DNA of 64,000 nucleotides from JBICHN01 sp043101845 (lineage in GTDB: Bacteria; Planctomycetota; Phycisphaerae; Phycisphaerales; UBA5793): contig JBICHN010000002.1 of the NCBI GenBank assembly GCA_043101845.1, positions 806,001 through 870,000 on the forward strand. Reading direction: 5' to 3'. How positions within the stretch are numbered: the first letter of the stretch is position 1; each line of letters starts with the position of its first letter. A program made the position numbers and the translations under genes. Positions 8,574 through 15,947 of this stretch are shown here, piece after piece. A model generated the notes under the pieces. That model did not search any database and was not told where the DNA came from. It saw nothing but the letters and a program-made list of their open reading frames with translations.

Positions 8574-8830
8574 CGAAAGAACTCCCGGTCCGATCGCATC
8601 CATCTCCATCACCGGCGCGGATCCTCGGCGACAACTCGTCCGCGGACCACCACCAAAACGCGCACATGAGCAGGAGATGTGAAGGGTTCGGACTCGCTTC
8701 CGGCGGACGCCGGAATCTCGATACGGAAGAGCTGGGAGGACGCGTGACTCGCCCGGGGTCACCAGACCACGAACGGGCGTCCGCCGCTTCCGATTGGCGT
8801 AATGATATGCGGTCCGGACTCGGTCACTCG

Positions 8831-8849
8831 ACCGGGCGCGGCGCCCGGT
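8831..8849. terminator. Perfect palindrome just after recG
   Basis: ACCGGGCGC-G-GCGCCCGGT gives 9-bp perfect arms with a single central base, 8 bases past the recG stop. No T-run follows on either strand, so it may be a weak terminator or mRNA-end hairpin. The rest of 8574-8857 shows no gene. Confidence 0.35.
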
Positions 8850-8857
8850 GGGACATG

Positions 8858-10981
8858 TCAGCCCACATCTCCGATGCCGAGCCCCTCGCCGTAGGTCTTC
8901 ATGAGACGCTGGCGGAGAAGGCGGTGGGGCGCCGCGGAGAGGTCCGGGTCGTTGTCGATCAACACCGCCGCGTCCCGCCGCGCCAATTGGAGGAGCGCCA
9001 GGTCGTCCGGCAGCCGAGCGACGCGGAACGGGGGCAGACCGGACTGCCGGGCGCCGAAGATCTCGCCCATGCCGCGAATCTCGAAGTCCTTCTCGGCGAT
9101 CTCGAAGCCGTCGCTGGTCGAACCGATAGCGTCGAGCCGCGCCTTCGCGTCGTCGGTGGAAGGGTCGCCGATGAAGACGCAGAGCGACTTCCGGCTCCCG
9201 CGCCCCACTCGGCCGCGTAACTGGTGCAACTGCGACAAGCCGAAGCGCTCCGCGTGCTCGACGACCATGATCGACGCGTTCGGCACATCGACTCCGACTT
9301 CGATCACCGTCGTCGCGACGATCGCGTCAATTTTGCCCTTGCGGAATCGATACATGATCGTCTCGCGCGTCGGCCGCTTGAGTCGACCATGCACCGCGGC
9401 GCACCGCAAGCCCTCAAACGGGCCGGATTCGAGCCACTCAAGGTGGGAGCGCACGGCCTTGAGATCGGTCGCCTCGGTCTCGTCGATCGCGGGCAGCACG
9501 ATGTACGCTTGCTCACCCTCGCGCAATCGTCCCGCGATGTAGTCGTACACGACTTCCGTCTGGTCCGGCCCGACCACCCTCGTGACGACGGGCTGGCGTC
9601 CCGGTGGCAGGCCGTGAATCGTCGAGACATCGAGATCGCCGAAGAGCGTGAGTGAAAGCGTTCGCGGAATCGGCGTCGCCGTCATGATGAGCGTGTGCGG
9701 GATCTCGCCCGTCTCCATCGCGCGGCGGCGGAGGGTCGCCCGCTGTTCGACGCCGAAGCGGTGCTGCTCGTCGATGATGATGAGCGCGAGCTTATCGAAC
9801 CGGAGTCGTTCGCTGAGCAGCGCATGCGTTCCGATGACGATGTCGACTTCGCCTGAATCGACGCCGCGCTCGATCGACTCCCGATCGGCGGCGGACAGTG
9901 TTCCGGTGAGCAACTCGATGCGCAGATTCGAACCTTCGAGCATCGAGGTGATCGACGAGTAGTGCTGTTCCGCGAGAATTTCGGTCGGCGCGAGCAGGGC
10001 CGACTGTCGGCGTGACGCGGCGGCCATGAGCATGCCGTAGAGCGCGACCACCGTCTTGCCCGCGCCGACATCGCCTTGGAGAAGACGATTCATCGGCGCC
10101 TCGCGCTGGAGATCCGTCCGGATCTCCTCGATGACGCGGCGCTGCGATTCGGTGAGTTCGAACGGGAATCGCTCGAGAATGTGCTTCTCAATCGCGTCGT
10201 TCCAGGTGAGCGCCGGCGCCCGGGCGGTCTCGCGCAACTGGCGGCGGCGCATCGCGACACCGAGTTGAAGCAGCAACATCTCGTCGAACGCGAGGCGGCG
10301 CCGGCCTTCGATCGCCTCCGCCTCGTGCTCCGGTCGATGCGCCATCCGGTACGCGTCGCGCAGCGAAGGCAACTCGCGCGACTTGCGATAGTCGTCGTCG
10401 AGATGATCGTCGATGAGCTCGAGCGCCTCGTCGAGCACGCCGTGCGCGATCTTCTCGATCTGTTCGCTTGAAAGGTCCTCGGTCGCCGGGTAGATCGGGC
10501 GGTAGCGCTCCTCGCGGGCTTCGGTCGTCTCGTCGGCGAGCGCTTCCCATTTCGGGTTCGCCATCTGGCGGTAGTTCTGGTACCGCTTCACCTTGCCCTG
10601 CACGCGGAGCAACATTCCGGGATGAATGCGCCGCTTGAGATAGGCGCCGTTGAACCAGGTGAGATGGAGCCGGCCGCTTTCGTCATCGAGCGTCGCCTCG
10701 AACCTCGCGCTCCGTCCCCGGCCGGCGACGCGCGTCGCGGCGATCTCGCCACGGGCCGATACGACCTGGTCGAACGGAAGCTCGGCGATCGCCGTCTCCT
10801 CGCGCTCGTGCTCGTAGCGGTGTGGGATATGGCGGATGAGGTCAGCGAGGGTGGAGATCCCGAGCCGCTCGAACAGGGGCGCCCGCTTCGGCCCGACGCC
10901 TTTGAGGAACTGCACCGGCGTCGTGAGCTCGAGGACGGGCGTCGCGGCGGACTTCGAATCTGAGGAGGCGGGCGGGACCAT
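8858..10981 (-). CDS. recG: ATP-dependent DNA helicase RecG
   Basis: 707 residues from the ATG preceded by GGGGA 6 bases upstream. The N-terminal wedge/OB domain shows QFLKGVGPKRAPLFERLGI and LIRHIPHRYEHE. Helicase motifs follow: I LLQGDVGAGKTVVAL, Ia APTEILAEQHY, II IIDEQHRFGVEQR (DEQH box), III TATPIPRTL, FGDLDVSTIHGLPPGR, and V-VI ATTVIEVGVDVPNASIMV and QLHQLRGRVGRG. The C-terminal RecG segment is complete. It remodels stalled replication forks and Holliday-type junctions. Length is normal. It stands alone as a transcription unit, divergent from moaA. Confidence 0.96.
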   Translation of the reverse strand: MVPPASSDSKSAATPVLELTTPVQFLKGVGPKRAPLFERLGISTLADLIRHIPHRYEHEREETAIAELPFDQVVSARGEIAATRVAGRGRSARFEATLDDESGRLHLTWFNGAYLKRRIHPGMLLRVQGKVKRYQNYRQMANPKWEALADETTEAREERYRPIYPATEDLSSEQIEKIAHGVLDEALELIDDHLDDDYRKSRELPSLRDAYRMAHRPEHEAEAIEGRRRLAFDEMLLLQLGVAMRRRQLRETARAPALTWNDAIEKHILERFPFELTESQRRVIEEIRTDLQREAPMNRLLQGDVGAGKTVVALYGMLMAAASRRQSALLAPTEILAEQHYSSITSMLEGSNLRIELLTGTLSAADRESIERGVDSGEVDIVIGTHALLSERLRFDKLALIIIDEQHRFGVEQRATLRRRAMETGEIPHTLIMTATPIPRTLSLTLFGDLDVSTIHGLPPGRQPVVTRVVGPDQTEVVYDYIAGRLREGEQAYIVLPAIDETEATDLKAVRSHLEWLESGPFEGLRCAAVHGRLKRPTRETIMYRFRKGKIDAIVATTVIEVGVDVPNASIMVVEHAERFGLSQLHQLRGRVGRGSRKSLCVFIGDPSTDDAKARLDAIGSTSDGFEIAEKDFEIRGMGEIFGARQSGLPPFRVARLPDDLALLQLARRDAAVLIDNDPDLSAAPHRLLRQRLMKTYGEGLGIGDVG

Positions 10982-11149
10982 CGATTCCCCACAGGATACG
11001 GCGCCTGGGCGCCGTCCGCGCGACACGCTCAGGGTTAACCCCGCGGGTCATCTTCTCGTTTTGTGTTCACAGCACATTGAACCCGATGCCGGCCCGTTCG
11101 CGATGTAGAATGGTGTCGACTTCCGGCGACGGAGAACCCGCGCGACACC

Positions 11150-12181
11150 ATGATTTCTCTGCCCGTCCTCGACACCTCGCCGCAACGCCCGAACTACGCG
11201 CTCGGTCCGCGCAGTCTCGAATCGGTGCGCCTCCTGCGGCTGAGCGTCACCGACCGGTGCAATCTTCGTTGCGTCTACTGCATGCCCGACGACGGAGTGC
11301 CGTGGATGGCGAAGCAGGACGACCTGCTCCGTCCCGCCGACTTCGAGGCCGTCGCCCGCGCCGCGACGCGGATCGGCGTCGACCACCTCAAGCTCACCGG
11401 CGGCGAGCCGACGATCCGCCGCGACATTGTCGAGATCGCCGCCCGGCTCAAGGCCCTCGGCGTCCGCGACCTCTCGCTCACGACGAACGGCCTCATGCTC
11501 GACCGGCTCGCCCGTCCACTGCGCGATGCGGGGGTGGACCGGATTACGCTCAGTCTCGATTCGATTCGGCCGGACCGCTACGCGGAGATCACGCACGGCG
11601 GCGACCTCGCTCAGTTCTGGCGTGGCGTCGCGGCGGCCGAAGACGCCGGATTCACACGGATCAAGGTGAACACGGTCGTCATCGCCGGCATGAACGACGA
11701 CGAGGTCGCCGATCTCGCGGCGCTGACCGTCGATCGCGACTGGACCGTGCGCTTCATCGAATACATGCCGCTCGGCGATTCGGTCCTGACGGTTGGCGAC
11801 CCCGACGCGGCGATCGTCGACAACGAGATCATTCGCGCGCGAATCGAGGCGCAGCTCGGCGCGCTCGAGCCCATCGAGCGGGCGAGCGAAGTCGGCGTCG
11901 GGCCGGCGCAGGTGTACCGGGCGCCGGGCGCCCGCGGCCGCATCGGGTTCATCAGCGCGATGAGCCGGCCCTTCTGCGAGACCTGCAATCGACTCCGTCT
12001 CACCGCGATCGGCGAACTCCGGAGTTGCCTCTTCGACGGCGGCGAGGTCGATCTCATGCCGGCGCTCCGCCCGGAGCCCGACATCGAGCGACTCATTCAC
12101 CTCTTCGCCCGCTGTGTCGCGATGAAACCCGAGACGCACTCGCACCGTGGCAATCGGGCGATGAGCCAACTCGGGGGCTGA
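11150..12181 (+). CDS. moaA: GTP 3',8-cyclase MoaA (radical SAM)
   Basis: 343 residues. SVTDRCNLRCVYCMP gives the radical SAM Cys triad at about 37, 41 and 44. LKLTGGEPTIRRDI is the SAM-binding GGEP motif. The second cluster site is FCETCNRLRLTAIGELRSCLF, and the conserved C-terminal double glycine ends the protein (MSQLGG). It converts GTP to 3',8-cyclo-GTP, the first step of molybdenum cofactor synthesis. No moaC or other Moco gene is adjacent. A TAGAAT hexamer lies upstream but too far from the ATG for the leaderless pattern. Confidence 0.96.
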   Translation: MISLPVLDTSPQRPNYALGPRSLESVRLLRLSVTDRCNLRCVYCMPDDGVPWMAKQDDLLRPADFEAVARAATRIGVDHLKLTGGEPTIRRDIVEIAARLKALGVRDLSLTTNGLMLDRLARPLRDAGVDRITLSLDSIRPDRYAEITHGGDLAQFWRGVAAAEDAGFTRIKVNTVVIAGMNDDEVADLAALTVDRDWTVRFIEYMPLGDSVLTVGDPDAAIVDNEIIRARIEAQLGALEPIERASEVGVGPAQVYRAPGARGRIGFISAMSRPFCETCNRLRLTAIGELRSCLFDGGEVDLMPALRPEPDIERLIHLFARCVAMKPETHSHRGNRAMSQLGG

Positions 12182-12183
12182 GA

Positions 12184-12681
12184 GTGAGACGAGCAAAGGT
12201 CATCGCGGTGACGGTGGCCGCCACAGCGATCGTTCTCGCTTCTTCACCCTTTGTTCGCTTTCGTCGTGAAATGATGTGGGTTGATGCGTTGACCAGCTCT
12301 GAGAAGCGCCAGACTTGGTATATCTTCGGCATTCGATCCGCGGCGAAAACCTCCCATACCAAGCTCTATGACTGGATCACCAGCACAGACAACGCACACG
12401 ATTACGACTGGCGTCACATTTCCGGGACAGGCTTCAATGTGTGGGGCGGCCGCGTCAGTCGTGGCCATGATTACGCGCCGCCGATCTGGGGGCTTCGCGG
12501 GTTTGTCGATCCCTATGTTGATCGCTCCTCCGATTCTGAGATCTACGAATTCGTCGAGACTATGCGTACTGGATCTCGAGAGGAACAGATGACGGCCGTG
12601 AACGCCGCCTGGCTGAAAGTTTCGGATGTCGTGGAGACCCGGTTGAACGAGGCGGTAAGGCCCGGCTCGACGCGCAACTGA
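12184..12681 (+). CDS. Hypothetical exported or anchored protein, lower GC than neighbours
   Basis: 165 residues from GTG, 2 bases after the moaA stop. A hydrophobic N-terminus (VIAVTVAATAIVLASSPFV) suggests a signal peptide or anchor. The rest is polar with several Trp residues (TWYIFGIRSAAKTSH, DYDWRHISGTGFNVWGG, PPIWGLRGFVDPYVD). No family was recognised. Its codons are visibly less GC-rich than those of moaA and recJ. It shares moaA's strand and could be translated from that message; it ends 3 bases before the convergent recJ stop. The GTG start and coding status are inferred from the open frame and the plausible signal sequence. Confidence 0.55.
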   Translation: MRRAKVIAVTVAATAIVLASSPFVRFRREMMWVDALTSSEKRQTWYIFGIRSAAKTSHTKLYDWITSTDNAHDYDWRHISGTGFNVWGGRVSRGHDYAPPIWGLRGFVDPYVDRSSDSEIYEFVETMRTGSREEQMTAVNAAWLKVSDVVETRLNEAVRPGSTRN

Positions 12682-12684
12682 GAA

Positions 12685-14445
12685 TCAATAGGCGTCCGCC
12701 TTCGCGAGATCGCGAATCTCCGCTTCAACCTTCGTCACGCCCCGCCAGGTGTTGAGCGTCGGCTTTACAACGAGGTTGAGCTCCATGCCTTCCGCGAGTT
12801 GATCGGCGAGGCGACCCATGCGCCACCAGACGAGGCGCAGGTGCTGCGAGTCGCGCTGCTTGATCTTAAGCGCGAGGTGCTTCCCCTCGGCGCCCATCGC
12901 GCGCGGCGGTTCGACGAGCCGCGCGTTCCCGATCATGACCGACGGCGCCGGGTTCGCCCGGCCGAACGGACCGAGCTTCTGCAGGCCGATGACCGCGGCT
13001 GGCGTAAGCTCGTCGATATCCACACTGCAGTCGATGACAAGTTCAGGCGTGAGCTGATCGACCGAGATGCGCTCGTTCGCATGCTCGGTAAGCGCTTCGA
13101 CGAAGCCGTCGAACCGGTCGCAGCGCACGGCGAGGCCTGCGGCCATGTCGTGCCCGCCGAAGGCGTGCAGATGCTCGCGCACCGATTCGAGACCCTCGTG
13201 GATCGAATACCCGTCGATCGACCGCGCCGAGCCTTTGCACATCTCCTCGTGCCGCTGCATGAGGATCGCCGGGCGGCCGAATCGATCGACGAGTCGCGAG
13301 CAGACGATGCCCACCACGCCCGGATGCCAGTCTTCGTGGGCGAGGATGATGATCCTCCGATCCTCGCCGATCATCTCCGCCTCGTGAGCGAGCTGCTGCG
13401 CCTGGTCGAAGATGGAGCGTTCGGTGGTCTGCCGTTCCTCGTTCGCCTTGTTGAGGGCCTCGGCGATCTGCGCGCATTCGCCGTCCGTCGCCGTGGTGAA
13501 GAGTTTGACTGCGTCGCGGGCGTGACCCATACGCCCGCAGGCGTTGAGTCGCGGGGCGAGACGGAATCCGACGGCGTCGGCGTCGATGCGCGTTTCATCG
13601 TCGAGTCCCGCGGCGCGGACCAGCGCGTTCAACCCGCCGAACGAGGTCGCACGCATTGTCTGCAACCCGTATCGCGCGATGATCCGGTTCTCGTCGACGA
13701 GCGGCACGACATCGGCGATCGTGCCGAGCGCCGCGAACGCGAGCGACTCGAGCAGACACTTCTGGAGCGGCTTCGTGACGCGGTCCGAATTGCACCACAT
13801 CGTCGCGACGCGCCAGGCGAGCTTGAACGCGACGCCGGCGCCGCAGAGGTCTCCGTACGGGTACGCGCTGCCGGGGAGGCGCGGATGCACGATGGCGACC
13901 GCGTCCGGCAGACGCTCGCCGGGCGCCGGAGGGTTGTGGTGGTCGGTGATGATGAGGTCGAGGCCGAGCCGCTTCGCCGTCGCGGCCGGCTCATGCGCCG
14001 TGATCCCGCAGTCGACGCTCACGACAAGGTCCGCGCCCTCGGCGTGAATCTGCTCGAGCGCTTCGCCGTTCAGGCCGTACCCCTCGCTCATGCGATGGGG
14101 CACATAGGTCCGGATCTCGGCGTCCGGGGCGATGCAGGTGAAGAGATGAAAGAGGATCGCCGTCGCGGTGATCCCGTCGACATCGTAATCGCCGTAGATG
14201 ACGAGTGGGCCGCCCCGGTCGAGCGACGCGAGAATGCGCTCGGCCGCCCGGTCGATGTTCGGCAGCAGGTTCGCCGGGTGGAGTTGGTGGAGCGTGGGGT
14301 TCGCGAACGCGGCGATCGCTTCCAGATCCGTGAGGTCCCGCGCGGCGAGAAGACGGCTCACGACCGGCGGCACCCCGTTCACCGGGGCGTCCTGCCGCGG
14401 TCCGCTCGTTCGGAACCGCCATCGGTAGCGCAATCCACGATCCAT
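12685..14445 (-). CDS. recJ: Single-stranded-DNA-specific exonuclease RecJ
   Basis: 586 residues. The DHH-phosphoesterase motifs are clear: VIYGDYDVDGITATAIL (motif I), VVSVDCGITAHE (motif II), LIITDHHNPP (motif III, DHH), AIVHPRLPGSAYPYGDLCGAGVAFKLAW, and the DHHA1 motif AFGGHDMAAGLAVR. RFGRPAILMQ and CKGSARSIDGYSIHEGL are also conserved. It degrades single-stranded DNA 5'-3' in mismatch repair and RecF-type recombination. Length is typical. The ATG lies 7 bases after a TACGCT box with no SD. Confidence 0.95.
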   Translation of the reverse strand: MDRGLRYRWRFRTSGPRQDAPVNGVPPVVSRLLAARDLTDLEAIAAFANPTLHQLHPANLLPNIDRAAERILASLDRGGPLVIYGDYDVDGITATAILFHLFTCIAPDAEIRTYVPHRMSEGYGLNGEALEQIHAEGADLVVSVDCGITAHEPAATAKRLGLDLIITDHHNPPAPGERLPDAVAIVHPRLPGSAYPYGDLCGAGVAFKLAWRVATMWCNSDRVTKPLQKCLLESLAFAALGTIADVVPLVDENRIIARYGLQTMRATSFGGLNALVRAAGLDDETRIDADAVGFRLAPRLNACGRMGHARDAVKLFTTATDGECAQIAEALNKANEERQTTERSIFDQAQQLAHEAEMIGEDRRIIILAHEDWHPGVVGIVCSRLVDRFGRPAILMQRHEEMCKGSARSIDGYSIHEGLESVREHLHAFGGHDMAAGLAVRCDRFDGFVEALTEHANERISVDQLTPELVIDCSVDIDELTPAAVIGLQKLGPFGRANPAPSVMIGNARLVEPPRAMGAEGKHLALKIKQRDSQHLRLVWWRMGRLADQLAEGMELNLVVKPTLNTWRGVTKVEAEIRDLAKADAY

Positions 14446-14452
14446 GAGGTTC

Positions 14453-14458
14453 AGCGTA
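14453..14458 (-). promoter_or_regulatory. -10-like box TACGCT for recJ
   Basis: Minus-strand TACGCT, 7-base spacer, then the recJ ATG, with no SD. Fits the leaderless pattern. Confidence 0.4.
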
Positions 14459-14611
14459 GGCGCGAGCGGCCTCTTCCCTCGCGGTCGGCGTAGGATCGCC
14501 GCGACGGCTCTGAGCGTCCGGAATCTCGGGCGTCCACCCCAGCCGAATCCGGTTGCCCCTTCGCGGCCCCATTTCTACGATGGAGGCCACTCACGAAAGG
14601 ACATCGTCCGA

Positions 14612-15130
14612 GTGTCACCGCTTCTCTCCATCGCCATCTTTCTCGCGTTCGGCCTGGGCTTCGTGCTCGTGAACATGATCGTCGGAGCCATCGTCCGTCC
14701 GAGCGCGCCGAACCCCGAGAAGCTGTCGATCTACGAGTGTGGCGAGCCGACCGTGGGCTCGAGCTGGGTCCAGTTCGACATTCGTTTCTATGTCGTCGCC
14801 CTGTTCTTCCTCATCTTCGATGTTGAGGTCGCCCTGATCTGGCCCATCGCGGTCGTATTCCGCCAGTACGCGGAGCCGGCGCTCGTCGCCTCGACGATCT
14901 TCATGGCGATCATCGTCATCGGCTATGTCTACGAGTGGTACTCGGGCAGCCTCGACTGGATCCGCAGCACTGTGAACACCGCGTCAGGCCGCGCGACGGT
15001 CGGGGGCCTCGGCGGCGCCCGGCTGGGCGTCGCGTCCGGCCCGTCCGCCGATATGCGCAAACTGGCCCGCCGCGATCCCGAGGCCGTCGAAGACGAACGG
15101 GAAGCGATCGGCTCGGGAGGTCCGCAGTAA
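14612..15130 (+). CDS. nuoA: NADH-quinone oxidoreductase subunit A
   Basis: 172 residues from GTG, chosen because GAAAGG lies 11 bases upstream and the next residues begin the first membrane helix (LLSIAIFLAFGLGFVLVNMIV). The diagnostic motif LSIYECGEPTVGSSWVQFDIRFYVVALFFLIFDVEVALIWPIA is present in order (here read as a run of family residues at about 34-76), with two more helices. NuoA is a small subunit of the membrane arm of complex I. After the third helix there is a charged tail of about 50 residues not usual for NuoA. No nuoB, nuoC or other complex I gene follows; adk is next. Confidence 0.92.
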   Translation: MSPLLSIAIFLAFGLGFVLVNMIVGAIVRPSAPNPEKLSIYECGEPTVGSSWVQFDIRFYVVALFFLIFDVEVALIWPIAVVFRQYAEPALVASTIFMAIIVIGYVYEWYSGSLDWIRSTVNTASGRATVGGLGGARLGVASGPSADMRKLARRDPEAVEDEREAIGSGGPQ

Positions 15131-15295
15131 TTACCGCCTGAGGCCGCGGGATCGCGATAGTCCGTCTCGCGACCGGCCGTCGTCCCGGCGTCATCACGAA
15201 CTCCGCAACTTTCGCCGCGGGACGATCGATCTCAATGACGACCCGGATTCGTCCGATCGGACTCCTGAACGAGCGGCGCTCAGGAATGGAACGCA

Positions 15296-15919
15296 ATGTC
15301 TGATCCCTACAAGGTGGCACTGCTCTTCGGCGCCCCGGGTGTCGGAAAGGGAACGCAGGGGCGGCTTATCGGCTGTATCCCCGGGTTCCGCCACATCGCC
15401 ACCGGCGACATCTTCCGCGGTCTCGATCGCGAGTCCGATCTCGGCCGGGTCTTCACCGAGTACTCGACGCGCGGCGAGCTCGTACCCGACGAGTTCACGA
15501 TCCAGGTCTTCGAGGAACACCTCCGGGGCCTCATCGAGGCGGGGACCTACAACCCCGAGACCGAACTCGTCGTGCTCGACGGCATCCCGCGGAATATCAG
15601 CCAGGCGAAGATCCTCTCCGACGACATCGAAGTGCTCCGCGTCGTGCACCTTGTCTGCAACGACGATGAGGAGATCGTCCGCCGCCTCGCCGGCCGGGCG
15701 CTCCAGCAGGGCCGCGCCGACGACGCGAAAGAGGAAGTCATCCGCCGACGGCTCGACATCTATCGTCGCGAGACGAGGCCTGTGCTCGAATTCTTCGGTG
15801 ACGAACTCGTCACCGAGGTCTATGCGATCGGCACACCCGCCCGCGTACTCCGCGATGCGCTCGATGTCCTCGTCCCTGTCCACGAGGCGAACTTCAGCAA
15901 TGTGCTCGTGCGGCGCTGA
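15296..15919 (+). CDS. adk: Adenylate kinase family protein
   Basis: 207 residues. The P-loop is LLFGAPGVGKGTQG at about 9-22, followed by RHIATGDIFR (AMP site), LVPDEFTIQVFEEHL, and LDGIPRNISQA in place of the usual LDGFPR. RRRLDIYRRETRPVLEFF is the conserved late segment. It would interconvert ATP, AMP and ADP. The LID region (GRALQQGRADDAKEEVIRRRL) has no zinc Cys ligands and is short. AGGA lies upstream of the ATG. The 165 bases between nuoA and adk hold no gene. Family is certain; a specialised NMP kinase is less likely but possible. Confidence 0.85.
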   Translation: MSDPYKVALLFGAPGVGKGTQGRLIGCIPGFRHIATGDIFRGLDRESDLGRVFTEYSTRGELVPDEFTIQVFEEHLRGLIEAGTYNPETELVVLDGIPRNISQAKILSDDIEVLRVVHLVCNDDEEIVRRLAGRALQQGRADDAKEEVIRRRLDIYRRETRPVLEFFGDELVTEVYAIGTPARVLRDALDVLVPVHEANFSNVLVRR

Positions 15920-15947
15920 GCGACGGCGGCGAAGTCCCTGAAGCTGA

